Shown: positions 53,326 to 61,306, numbered from the stretch's first letter. The stretch is DNA of 64,000 nt from PVC group bacterium (GCA_945898015.1 CAMDGM010000010.1:1-64000); one strand, 5' to 3'. Numbers and translations: made by a program. The notes: generated by a model from the letters alone, not told the origin.

Positions 53326-54558
53326 ATGATACAACCGCATAGCCATACAAATCCGTCGCCCGGAATCATCCCCGAGACGTCAAAGGGAACAACGGATCAC
53401 ACTCCGATTGTCCGCCATAATTCGTGGGGCGACGACCCCATTCTTCCAGAGACGCCCGCTCCGCCTGTGGGCAAAGCATTGCTCTTTATGCTGGCTTTCT
53501 TCGCTCTGACTATTCCACCGCTGTTTGGCGATCATCCCGGTGTCCGAGCGTTCTCGCTGGCATTTGTGAGCATCGTTCTGGAAGCCTTGCCGTTCATGCT
53601 GATCGGTTCGTGCGTCGGTGGACTGATCGAAGTCTTCATCAGTTGCGACAGACTCACGGCGCGCCTGCCCCGTCGGCCTTGGGCTGTGACTTGTCTGGCG
53701 GCGGCTCTGGGACTTGTGTTTCCTGTATGCGAGTGTGCCGTTGTGCCCGTGGTTCGGCGCCTAACCCGCAAGGGGCTGCCGCTCTCCGCCGCTGTGGCAT
53801 ATCTTCTTGGCGGACCTATCGTAAATCCCATTGTCGGCGCTTCAACGCTTCTCGCCTATCGGTTCAATTGGACCGTGGTGTGCATACGTCTACTGGCAGG
53901 TTATGCCATCGCCGTTACGGTGGGCCTCACTATGGATCGTCTGTTCAGGTATCGTCCGGCGCTACTGGAATCGGGTGATGCCCAGAAGGGCGGTTGCACT
54001 TGCGGTCACGATCATGATGGCACGTCAGCAGAAGACCACCACAACGACGAAGACGAGCTCCATGCCCATGAGGAGCATGATCACCAGTCCGATGCACACA
54101 CATGTTGCAGTCACGAGGCTCATACGACTTCTTCCGTGTTGTCTGGTCGTCTCCTTGCGGCGTTGCGGCATGCCACGGATGATTTCCTTGCCGTTGCGCA
54201 CTATCTTGTTATCGGGGCGGCTATCGCGGCCTTGTCGCAAACCCTTGTCGAGCGTCGACTCTTCCTAAGTTTCGCCGCCTTTCCCATTCTGCCTGCCGTC
54301 TCAATGATGGTGCTGGCGATCCTGCTCAACCTCTGCTCAGAGGCGGATGCTTTCATCGCGGCCTCATTCCGGGGACTTCTTCCCCTGCCGGCGCACATGG
54401 CCTTTCTGCTGACGGGCCCCATGTTCGATCTGAAATTGTTGCTGATGTATCGGACATTGTTCACGCGAAGGGCAATTTTGATCCTTTCGTGCCTGATTCT
54501 CCTTTCAGTATTTGCAGTAACTGTTGTTCTGGAAGTCTTGGGGATACCACTACGATGA
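53326..54558 (+). CDS. DUF318/SO_0444-type permease with His/Cys-rich loop
   Basis: A 410-residue membrane protein. Two halves of about four helices each flank a cytoplasmic loop (about 220-270) rich in His, Cys and Asp: CTCGHDHDG, HHNDEDELHAHEEHDHQ and THTCCSHEAH are nearby short runs. The first half has PVCECAVVPVVRRLTRKG and GGPIVNPIVGAST, the CEC motif of SO_0444-type Cu/Zn efflux proteins; the second half has ILLNLCSEADAFIAAS. It likely moves zinc or another soft metal; direction is uncertain. Translationally coupled to the next gene. Confidence 0.88.
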   Translation: MIQPHSHTNPSPGIIPETSKGTTDHTPIVRHNSWGDDPILPETPAPPVGKALLFMLAFFALTIPPLFGDHPGVRAFSLAFVSIVLEALPFMLIGSCVGGLIEVFISCDRLTARLPRRPWAVTCLAAALGLVFPVCECAVVPVVRRLTRKGLPLSAAVAYLLGGPIVNPIVGASTLLAYRFNWTVVCIRLLAGYAIAVTVGLTMDRLFRYRPALLESGDAQKGGCTCGHDHDGTSAEDHHNDEDELHAHEEHDHQSDAHTCCSHEAHTTSSVLSGRLLAALRHATDDFLAVAHYLVIGAAIAALSQTLVERRLFLSFAAFPILPAVSMMVLAILLNLCSEADAFIAASFRGLLPLPAHMAFLLTGPMFDLKLLLMYRTLFTRRAILILSCLILLSVFAVTVVLEVLGIPLR

Positions 54559-55289
54559 ACAACCTCAACCGATTTCTCTCGCGCTACTGGTGTCCCTTCT
54601 TATTGGTCGCTTGGTTCTGGTCGGTTTCCGGATTGCTGGTGGATCGAACGTATACGGTTTTCCTACGCCCGGAGTTGGGTCTACTGCTTGTGGTGGCGCT
54701 AGTCGTGATGATGGGTTTCTTATTCGCTGAAATGCGCCAATGGGGACACCCGCGGGTGTTCGGGCTGGACGGGGCGTCGCGCATGTTGATTCTGCTCGCC
54801 CCTTTGGTCTACATGTCCGTCGCACGCGGGGCATCGCTGGATTCCCGCGCTTTCCAGAACAGATGGACCGAGATGAGCGGGACAAATGCCGTTTTGAGGG
54901 CAGGAAACGAGATGGGCGCTATGAATTCCGCGGCCTCATCCAACACAGCGGTGGAAGCGACAATGCTGGACTTGACGTACAGTCCTGCTCGCTTCAAGAA
55001 CCAGCAGATCGCCGTTATCGGAATGATTCACCGCGATTCCAAGATCAAGGAGAGGTTCGGATCCGACGCCTGCCTTCTATTCCGTTTTGTCGTGAGTTGT
55101 TGTGCCGCAGATGCCAGACCCGTTGCCATATTGACTGGAGGGGATGTTCCGGCAGATTGGGCCGACGACACATGGATTCGTGCGGAAGGGCGTTTTACCC
55201 TTCGTGATGACAAAGGCCAGCCGGTGCCAACTCTGGAAATCAGCACGGCAACCCGGATTCCGAAACCAAGGCAACCGTATTTGTACTGA
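54555..55289 (+). CDS. TIGR03943 family membrane protein
   Basis: A 244-residue protein with two or three N-terminal helices (about 10-105) and a periplasmic C-terminal domain (about 140-240) with RFKNQQIAVIGMIHRD, LFRFVVSCCAADARPVAIL and WIRAEGRF. The CCAADARP block is the family mark. Members are usually paired with a DUF318 permease, as here, where the start overlaps the permease stop (ATGA). Function unknown; a metal-transport partner is likely. Confidence 0.87.
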   Translation: MNNLNRFLSRYWCPFLLVAWFWSVSGLLVDRTYTVFLRPELGLLLVVALVVMMGFLFAEMRQWGHPRVFGLDGASRMLILLAPLVYMSVARGASLDSRAFQNRWTEMSGTNAVLRAGNEMGAMNSAASSNTAVEATMLDLTYSPARFKNQQIAVIGMIHRDSKIKERFGSDACLLFRFVVSCCAADARPVAILTGGDVPADWADDTWIRAEGRFTLRDDKGQPVPTLEISTATRIPKPRQPYLY

Positions 55290-55386
55290 ACCGTGACGCC
55301 GCGGTCACGAAAGCCGCCGGCCTGCCGTTCCGGCGGCCAGGGACGCATGCTTCCGCGCCAGCAACTATATCGCTTTACGATGAGAT

Positions 55387-55511
55387 GGTTCGCAAGTCCC
55401 ATCGCCTCTACGTCAGGGTTGAACCGTACCCATCGGTCATTTGCAGCGGAAGTGCCTGCGAATCAAGGAGAAGACGGACGGTCTTCTTACCGAACGGCCG
55501 TTCTTGAAAAA
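55387..55511. repeat. Module-boundary repeat, U-type copy 2
   Basis: It is homologous to 48840-48963, with 23 identical bases at the start and the palindrome GAACGGCCGTTC at 55492-55503. It ends exactly where the left attachment repeat of the integrated element begins. No gene is seen between the TIGR03943 stop and here. Confidence 0.85.
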
Positions 55512-55561
55512 TGGTCGGGGCGGAGGGATTTGAACCCTCGACCTCTTGCACCCCAAGCAAA
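55512..55561. repeat. Left attachment repeat (partial tRNA-Pro)
   Basis: Fifty bases identical to 62010-62059, containing the tRNA-Pro 3' half in reverse complement (CCA end, acceptor strand, T arm and the anticodon-loop side). After it the sequence diverges, so this copy is not a functional tRNA. Confidence 0.95.
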
Positions 55562-55617
55562 AGAGTGAACCATATTTTCTATAGATATTTGACTTCTTTT
55601 CTGACTTTTTATGTCAG

Positions 55618-55638
55618 GTGTGTCCTATTGTGTGTCCT
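55618..55638. repeat. Candidate integrase arm site, left
   Basis: A 21-bp sequence made of two GTGTGTCCT units separated by ATT, identical to 61873-61893. It lies 57 bp inside the left attachment repeat, the place expected for arm-type sites bound by the integrase N-terminal domain. Confidence 0.65.
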
Positions 55639-55712
55639 TTTTTGCTTGCCTTTCCTGCCTATCCGTTTCAATATGTTGCCAAGACTATCAATTTAACCGG
55701 AAAGGGAAAGCA

Positions 55713-57320
55713 ATGGGCGTTATCCTGAAAAAACAACGTGACGGAACAATCCGGCCTCACTGGTATGGCAAATACGCCGATGGGAAAAAATGCCGCGTGA
55801 TAAATACCGGCGTGACGGTCCGGGGAACCCCGCCCCCAAATACCGATGCCGCCTTTACCCGATCCAGAGAAGAGGCCGAAAAAGCCCTTGCCCGGCACGT
55901 CGAGGATGCCCGGCGGAAAGGCCGCGCCGATCACTTGACGGAAAGACTTATCGAATCCAAGACCGGGCGCAAGGTTGAATATGTCCGGCTTTCTGACCTG
56001 GCCGCCCGCTGGCGGGATCTTCCCCGCGAAACCGCGCCGGGCAAAGACTGGCTGGCCTGGTGCGATTCGATTTTCAACCGCTTTGCCGCCGCATTACCGA
56101 AAGTAACCTATCTGCATGAAGTCACGCCCGCGCAAGCCGGGGCATATCGGAACCGCCTTGCCGCCGACTATTCGCGCCGGACCGCACACGGGGCCGCGCA
56201 AATGCTTAAAGGCGCATTCGCCCGCCTGTTACCTATCGGGGCCGCGAATCCGTTTGCCGGGGCAATCGCCCGGCCCGGCCCGGATGATGACGCGGGCACG
56301 GTACACCGCCGCCCGTTCACCCCCGAGGAACTGCAAGCCCTTTTCACCGCCGGCCGCCGTGACGCCTTTCTTTTCCCGCTTGTTGTTTGCGCCGCCTGCA
56401 CCGGAATGCGCAGAGGCGATGTATGCCGCTTGCGCTGGTCAAGCGTTGACCTTGCCGCCGGGGTGCTGGCCGTCAAAACGCACAAGACCGGGGCCGCCGT
56501 CGAAATCCCGATCTTTCCACCGTTGCGGGAAGTGCTGACAATCGCCCGCCGCGCCGCTTCCCCGTATGTCTGGCCGCTTGCCGCCCGGATGCTGGCCGAT
56601 AACCCGGACGGCTTGACCTATCGTTTCAAGAAACTTGTGGCGGAAACCTTCCCCACCTCGGAAGCCACGCAAAAGGCCCTACAAGCCGCACCGCCCGCCC
56701 CCCTTGCCGAATCATTGCCCGCCGTTGAAAAGGCCGTGTGTGAAAGCCTGGCCGGCCCGCGCCGCGATAGGGTGCTTGCCACCTTGCGCCGATACGCCGC
56801 CGGGGAATCGGTCCGGGCAATCGCCCGGCCGTCAATCGAAGGAGCCCCCGATCACCGGGGACAAGTGAGTATGGACTTGCACGACGCGGAACGGCTTTCG
56901 GGAATATCCTTTTTGCCCCACCCATCGGCCGCCCCCAGCGTGAAAGACGAAATTGCCGACATAACCCGGACCGCCCGAACCGCCCGAGAAAAAGGCCAGC
57001 GTTTTGCTTCGATTCTGGACTGGCACGCCTTGCGCGTTACATGGGTAACAATAGCCTTATCCGCCGGGGTGCCGATCGAAACCGCCCGCCTTGTGACCGG
57101 GCATGAATCCGTCAACGTGGTTTTGCGTCATTACTTCAAACCCGGCCGAGAAGCGTTGCGAACCGTGTTGCTTGCAAAGATGCCCGCCGTTTTGACCGGT
57201 GGGGCCGCCCCCGCGCCGGACCCGGCCGCCGAACTGGCCGAACTGGCCGGGAAGCTGGCCGCCCGAACCGCAACGAAAGAGGACAAGGCCCGTTTCCGCA
57301 AGCTGGCCGCGAAAGTGTAA
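55713..57320 (+). CDS. int: Tyrosine-type site-specific integrase
   Basis: A 535-residue recombinase. The N-terminal part (about 1-80, LKKQRDGTIRPHWYGKYADG) is an arm-binding-like domain, and a SAM-like core-binding domain follows (about 95-190). The catalytic domain has ARG box I in CTGMRRGDVCRLRWSSVDL, then HxxR in DWHALRVTWVTIAL, then TGHESVNVVLRHYF with the active-site Tyr. Between box I and HxxR there is an unusually long insertion of roughly 130 residues with Pro/Ala-rich and charged parts. ATG 55713 follows GGAAAGGGAAAG. It should catalyse integration into the tRNA-Pro 3' end. Confidence 0.93.
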   Translation: MGVILKKQRDGTIRPHWYGKYADGKKCRVINTGVTVRGTPPPNTDAAFTRSREEAEKALARHVEDARRKGRADHLTERLIESKTGRKVEYVRLSDLAARWRDLPRETAPGKDWLAWCDSIFNRFAAALPKVTYLHEVTPAQAGAYRNRLAADYSRRTAHGAAQMLKGAFARLLPIGAANPFAGAIARPGPDDDAGTVHRRPFTPEELQALFTAGRRDAFLFPLVVCAACTGMRRGDVCRLRWSSVDLAAGVLAVKTHKTGAAVEIPIFPPLREVLTIARRAASPYVWPLAARMLADNPDGLTYRFKKLVAETFPTSEATQKALQAAPPAPLAESLPAVEKAVCESLAGPRRDRVLATLRRYAAGESVRAIARPSIEGAPDHRGQVSMDLHDAERLSGISFLPHPSAAPSVKDEIADITRTARTAREKGQRFASILDWHALRVTWVTIALSAGVPIETARLVTGHESVNVVLRHYFKPGREALRTVLLAKMPAVLTGGAAPAPDPAAELAELAGKLAARTATKEDKARFRKLAAKV

Positions 57321-57338
57321 CCCGAAGAAAGGAACACC

Positions 57339-57824
57339 ATGAACAAACCACTCGTCCGCGAAAAGATCACCGGTTTTAGGAACATCGAAAAGCAACACCG
57401 CGTCTCGTTGCACAAACTTTTGAATGCCGTCGAATTATGCGATGAACCGGCCTTTGTTCAAGCCGCCAAAAGTCTGCTTTGTTACTATCAGGACACGCTT
57501 GAATGCGGAGACACTGCCGAACGTGCCCGCCGTGTTTTTTGGATACAGGGCGAATGGAACAAAACGCCGCCGGATCATATTGAAGAGGCAATAAAACGAA
57601 CGCTCTACACGCTCTTATGCAACTTGGTATCCACGAATGCGCCGGAATTATCAACGGCTCTCGTTTTGCGGTCGTCTACGGCCGCAAGCAAGGGGAGAAT
57701 CCCAGCCCCCCCGCTTCCTGGCCGGATCGGCGGAAAACAAAAGGCCTTTCTTGTTTCCTTGCTGGATCGATACGCCTTTAACGCGAAAACGCGACAAATC
57801 GAGGAGCCGGGAAAAAACAGTTGA
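57339..57824 (+). CDS. Hypothetical element protein
   Basis: A 161-residue protein starting 18 bases after the integrase stop. The first 105 residues look helical and plausible (ITGFRNIEKQHRVSLHKLLN, AFVQAAKSLLCYYQDTL). The last 55 are Pro/Ser/Lys-rich and could be a real tail or a frame-shifted end, since a second frame from 57617 is also open for 54 codons. I recognise no family. Confidence 0.55.
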   Translation: MNKPLVREKITGFRNIEKQHRVSLHKLLNAVELCDEPAFVQAAKSLLCYYQDTLECGDTAERARRVFWIQGEWNKTPPDHIEEAIKRTLYTLLCNLVSTNAPELSTALVLRSSTAASKGRIPAPPLPGRIGGKQKAFLVSLLDRYAFNAKTRQIEEPGKNS

Positions 57825-58066
57825 CGCGGTGTTTCCCTTTCGATATATTACTGTTTGGATATTTGATAATTTAAAAGGCTGCTACCACCGGAAGTAAAAA
57901 CGCACTCCATTCGCTGGGGTTTTAATCCTGCACGTCAAGGCGCGTTTTACCGGAGCACCGTCTAGGAACAAAGAAGGCAAGCCGAATCGGCGGCCATCTC
58001 AACCGCAAATGCGGATGGGGTGGCTTTTTTATTTGCCAGGCCCATCCGCGAGATGGAGACCCGGCC
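57825..58066. other. AT-rich leader with possible non-coding RNA before the Xre operon
   Basis: The left part is AT-rich (CGATATATTACTG, TTTGATAATTTAAAAGG) and could hold a promoter. About 100 structured bases follow, ending in the terminator at 57993-58030 just before the regulator gene. A transcript begun here would end before the operon unless it reads through. No open frame of note. Confidence 0.45.
57993..58030 (+). terminator. Rho-independent terminator or attenuator upstream of the Xre gene
   Basis: GCCATCTCA..CCGC pairs with GCGG..TGGGGTGGC around AAAT, followed by six T residues (58025-58030). The stem has a few mismatches or G-T pairs but is long and GC-rich. Confidence 0.75.
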
Positions 58067-58315
58067 ATGCCCGCAACGAAACGACGAAACCCATACGCCC
58101 CGAAACTCTTCAACCGCCGCCTTGCCCGTGTCCTAACGGCTTGCGGCCTTCCCGATCGGGCGATTGCCGCCCGCGCCGGGATACGCCCCGCAACGCTTTC
58201 CCTTATCCTGCACGGCCAGAATAAGCCGCGCCTTACCACCGCCCGCGCTATTGCGGCCGCCCTGGATACCACGCCCGACATGATCGGACTTGGAAAGAAA
58301 AGGGGCGCACAATGA
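58067..58315 (+). CDS. Xre-family helix-turn-helix regulator
   Basis: An 82-residue protein with a lambda-repressor-like HTH: FNRRLARVLTACGLPDRAIA, AGIRPATLSLILHGQNKP and TARAIAAALDTTPDMIG. The binding helix is ATLSLILHG. GGAGA precedes the ATG. The next gene overlaps by four bases (ATGA). A master repressor or immunity regulator of the element is likely. Confidence 0.85.
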   Translation: MPATKRRNPYAPKLFNRRLARVLTACGLPDRAIAARAGIRPATLSLILHGQNKPRLTTARAIAAALDTTPDMIGLGKKRGAQ

Positions 58316-58641
58316 CAACCGAGCAACGTTTTGCCGCCATGCTTTCCGCCCCGGCCGCCGTCCTGGCCCGCGTCGATGCCGCGCTATCCGGGCAAGCGGA
58401 GGCCGCCCCTACCCCGCCCCCTGCCCGCTTGTTGACCCATTCGGAGGCCGCCCGTCGTTTGTCCGTTTCCCGCGTAACCGCCTGGCGAATGGAAAAAGAC
58501 GGCGTGCTTCCCGTGTGCGAAATCCGCCCCGGTGTTTACCGCGTGCCCGAAAGCGCGATTGCCGCTCTGGCCGGATCGGCCCGGACCCGCCCCGCCCGCG
58601 TTGACAGAAACAAAGGCAAGGAGGCTGGCCATGCGCAATAA
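58312..58641 (+). CDS. Excisionase/AlpA-like helix-turn-helix protein
   Basis: A 109-residue protein. The central part LLTHSEAARRLSVSRVTAWR, then MEKDGVLPVCEIRPGVYRVP, is the winged HTH_17/AlpA type found in excisionases and AlpA activators. The N-terminal 38 residues are an Ala/Pro-rich extension. It could direct excision or activate the replication operon. Coupled to both neighbours. Confidence 0.82.
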   Translation: MTTEQRFAAMLSAPAAVLARVDAALSGQAEAAPTPPPARLLTHSEAARRLSVSRVTAWRMEKDGVLPVCEIRPGVYRVPESAIAALAGSARTRPARVDRNKGKEAGHAQ

Positions 58642-58792
58642 ATCCCCGCGCCGTGTCGAGGTTCACCCGGACCCGTTGCCGAATATCATAGGCCGATATT
58701 TTACCGGCAAGGCAACGCCACTAGACCGCCGGACAAAGATCATCCGTCAACTTGAAGCCCGCCGTCGCAACCGGAAAGGGGGCAAGGTATGA
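58631..58792 (+). CDS. Small basic protein
   Basis: A 53-residue, Arg/Lys-rich protein starting MRNKSPRRVEVHPDPLPN and ending RRNRKGGKV. It overlaps the preceding gene by 11 bases and the replication gene start by four (ATGA). The tight coupling supports expression. No family recognised; nucleic-acid binding is plausible from charge. Confidence 0.6.
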   Translation: MRNKSPRRVEVHPDPLPNIIGRYFTGKATPLDRRTKIIRQLEARRRNRKGGKV

Positions 58793-60390
58793 TTGCGCTA
58801 CACCCCTGCCAAGCCCGGCATTTACCGAATGCGGAATGTTTCCGAAAACGGATACCGCTGGCAATTATGCCGGACGTTGAACCGGACATTGACGGCGAAC
58901 CCGAAGAAAACGCGGCCCTTGGCATATTGGCAGAAAACAAGATTGCACTTGAAGACGCCGGGTTGACTGAAACCGACTTCACCGGCCCGCGCCGAACCGT
59001 TTTTAAGGCGCTTTCCAGACTGGCGCAAGACGGCCGCCCCCTGGACTTAACCGCACTGGCTGGACAACTCAAAGAAGACGGCGAACTTGACCGCATCGGC
59101 GGCCCGCCTTTTCTATCCGGGTTGATCGATGCCGCCGAACCGGCCGCGCATTACGCCTATCATCGTGACCGCTTGTTGACCGTTTCACGCAAGCGCCGAT
59201 ATGCAAGCGCCGGGGATCGCCTGGCCGCGCTGGCAAGGAAACAGGGGATCACCCCCGCGTCATTGCAGTTATGCGCCGCCGATGTTTTACGCGCCTTGGA
59301 ATCACAAGAGGCCGAAACGGCACCCGGAGCCGTGCCCCTTTGTGACCTTGTGACCCCCGCGCCGGATGCCGCCGATGAATTGTTGCGCACGCGGTTTTTA
59401 TGCCGTGGGGGTGCCGCGTTTCTTATCGCACAATCGGGCAAGGGTAAATCTTCCCTTTGCCGTCAATTCGCGCTTTCCTGGGGTGCCGGCCTTTCCTGTT
59501 TCGGGATCACCCCGGCCCGGCCATTGCGTCAACTTCTCATTCAAGCCGAAAACGATCAAGGCGACGAAGCCGCTTTTCGTGACGGCATACGCGCATCCGG
59601 CATGATACCGCCCGCCGCGCTACACGATGCAGAGCGCCGGGTTTTCATCGTGCAGTTACAAGACGCCGCCGGCGATTCGTTTCTTGCCCGGCTGGGGGTG
59701 TTGCTTTCCAAGCATCGGCCCGACATCGTATGGCTAGACCCGCTGTTGTCTTTTTTAGGCGGGGATGCGAACCGGCAAGACATTGTTTCCGCGTTTCTCC
59801 GCAACGGCATTCAACCGCTGTTGACCCGGCACGGTTGCGGGTGCCTGATTGCTCACCATACCCCGAAACCCATGAGAGCAACGGACAAGGGAGGCCCGGC
59901 TGATATGGGGGGATACCTGGGAGCCGGGAGCGCCGAATTGACGAACTGGCCGCGTGCCGTGCTCACCTTGGAATGCACCGCCGCCGGCGGGGTGTATAAG
60001 TTAAGGGTGCCGAAACGCTCGAAACAGTTGGGATGGGTTGACCAAGACGGCGAACCGACAGACGCCCGCTTGATTGCGCATTCTGGTGACGGCCGCATTT
60101 ACTGGCGGGATGCTACCCCGGAGGAATCCACGGTTGCCACGGCTGGAACCGGGCGCAAGGCTGTTGCGTGCCCCGCAGACGCCGCCCGCGTGTTAGGCAA
60201 GGAACCGAACGGCATGACCTACACCGGGCTTTTTGAGGCCATTATGGCGGATCGTGATTGTGCAGAGCGTACCGCAACGGGTGCCATATCCAAGGCCCGC
60301 AAGGCCGGTTTGATCGAATGCGACGGCGGTATCTACCGAGTAACAGGGGTGCAAGGTGCAAAAACTGCAAAAGGTGCAAAAAGCAATTAA
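58789..60390 (+). CDS. DnaB-N-like domain fused to RepA-like AAA ATPase (replication protein)
   Basis: A 533-residue protein. Residues about 35-165 match the DnaB helicase N-terminal domain (AALGILAENKIALEDAGL, FKALSRLAQDGRPLDLTALA, GPPFLSGLID). Residues about 190-400 are a RepA/AAA_25 ATPase: Walker A AFLIAQSGKGKSSLCRQFAL, Walker B IVWLDPLLSFLGGD and sensor-like CLIAHHTPKPM. A winged-helix-like C terminus (about 465-515) follows. The last codons lie in an iteron-like repeat. It probably opens or unwinds the element's origin and recruits host replication enzymes. No primase motif is visible. Confidence 0.85.
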   Translation: MIALHPCQARHLPNAECFRKRIPLAIMPDVEPDIDGEPEENAALGILAENKIALEDAGLTETDFTGPRRTVFKALSRLAQDGRPLDLTALAGQLKEDGELDRIGGPPFLSGLIDAAEPAAHYAYHRDRLLTVSRKRRYASAGDRLAALARKQGITPASLQLCAADVLRALESQEAETAPGAVPLCDLVTPAPDAADELLRTRFLCRGGAAFLIAQSGKGKSSLCRQFALSWGAGLSCFGITPARPLRQLLIQAENDQGDEAAFRDGIRASGMIPPAALHDAERRVFIVQLQDAAGDSFLARLGVLLSKHRPDIVWLDPLLSFLGGDANRQDIVSAFLRNGIQPLLTRHGCGCLIAHHTPKPMRATDKGGPADMGGYLGAGSAELTNWPRAVLTLECTAAGGVYKLRVPKRSKQLGWVDQDGEPTDARLIAHSGDGRIYWRDATPEESTVATAGTGRKAVACPADAARVLGKEPNGMTYTGLFEAIMADRDCAERTATGAISKARKAGLIECDGGIYRVTGVQGAKTAKGAKSN

Positions 60391-60454
60391 TGCACCTGGC
60401 CGGGTGCAAGGTGCAAAAGGTGCACCCCTAAAGGGGTGGTGCACTTGTTGCACC
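60348..60454. repeat. Iteron-like array, candidate replication origin
   Basis: Nine copies of GGTGCA or its complement lie in 107 bp. GGTGCAA starts at 60348, 60355, 60373, 60403 and 60410; GGTGCACC is at 60419; inverted or partial copies are at 60391, 60438 and 60448. The array begins within the last codons of the replication gene and runs into the intergenic stretch. Such arrays next to a RepA-type gene are typical iterons. Confidence 0.7.
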
Positions 60455-60638
60455 TGCATGCCCCCTGCTGGCTACTGCAACCAGAGGCAAAGGGAGGGGC
60501 CGCCCCAGAGGCAGAGGGGCACCCCCCGCCCGGATGGGTCCCCTTTGAAGACTTTCCCGCATCAGGTGCGAAAGCCATGCCTTCCCCGAATTCACCATAC
60601 CCGTGCCCCCGTTACAGTTGACAAAGAAAGGTTGAAAC
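60455..60638. other. GC-rich non-coding stretch after the iteron-like array
   Basis: No convincing gene. It contains G/C-rich runs with short inverted repeats (GGGAGGGGCCGCCCC) and, close to the next start, TTGACA at 60617. Together with the array it may form the origin and the promoter region of the Nu1-like gene. Confidence 0.5.
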
Positions 60639-61178
60639 ATGAAGACGATGAAGACGCCGAACAAAGCAGAGCTTGCCCGGTTATGCGGGATTAGCAGGCA
60701 GGCAATCAGCAAACACTTACGCAAGCCCGATGCGCCCCGGCCGGACCGTCAAGGCCGGTATGACGTTGCCAAGGTCAAAGCCTTCCTGGCAGAGCGCGCC
60801 GAATTGAACACCGCCCGCCCTGGGGGATCATACGCCGATGCCCTGGCACGTCGAACAGAGGCGCAAGCCAAGCTTGCCGAATTGGACCTTGACGAGCGGG
60901 AAGGCCGCGTGATTGACCGGGACACGGTAGAGATGCAGGCCCGCGCCTTTGTTCAAACCGTGCAAACAGACCTTTTGACCATGCACGCAACCTTGGCCTT
61001 GCTTGTTGCGGGTAAACCAGTTTCGGAATGCGCGGGCGTAATAAGGCCTTTTGCGCTTTCCATTTTGAAACGATGGAAGGCACAAGCCGGAAGCAAGTTA
61101 GGTCCCCGGCAATGCCCGCTTGACGGAAAACCCTGCTACGTGCCGGAAGAATTGCCGCCGATGAAGCCGACCCCGTAG
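60639..61178 (+). CDS. Nu1/terminase small subunit-like protein
   Basis: A 179-residue protein. The N-terminal winged HTH reads NKAELARLCGISRQAISKHL, then KPDAPRPDRQGRYDVAKVKAFL, and is followed by helices with SYADALARRTEAQAKLAELD and REGRVIDRDTVEMQARAF, the arrangement of lambda gpNu1-like and phage small-terminase proteins. The C-terminal part is helical with a Pro-rich end (CPLDGKPCYVPEELPP). In satellites TerS redirects packaging of helper phage; that role is inferred. AAAGG precedes the ATG. Confidence 0.72.
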   Translation: MKTMKTPNKAELARLCGISRQAISKHLRKPDAPRPDRQGRYDVAKVKAFLAERAELNTARPGGSYADALARRTEAQAKLAELDLDEREGRVIDRDTVEMQARAFVQTVQTDLLTMHATLALLVAGKPVSECAGVIRPFALSILKRWKAQAGSKLGPRQCPLDGKPCYVPEELPPMKPTP

Positions 61179-61306
61179 AGAGAAAACGAAAACGCAATGC
61201 CCGCCTAATCGGAATAGATGCCACGTCGCATAATATCTGTTATGTCAACTAAAGAAAGTTGTCTTTTTGTCTTGCCTATCCCGAAGGGATAGGGGATCAT
61301 TGCACC

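Noticed and set aside
55501-55570. Short peptides such as GAEGFEPSTSCTPSK read across the tRNA-Pro sequence
   Set aside because: Translations of tRNA genes give this well-known false peptide; it also appears at 62010-62060.
57617-57781. 54-codon frame inside the hypothetical gene after the integrase
   Set aside because: No ribosome binding site and it overlaps a longer frame; kept only as a note on the uncertain C terminus of the 57339-57824 gene.
60361-60460. The GGTGCA repeats as a CRISPR array
   Set aside because: Units are only six to eight bases, irregularly spaced and on both strands, with no spacer-repeat periodicity and no cas gene nearby.
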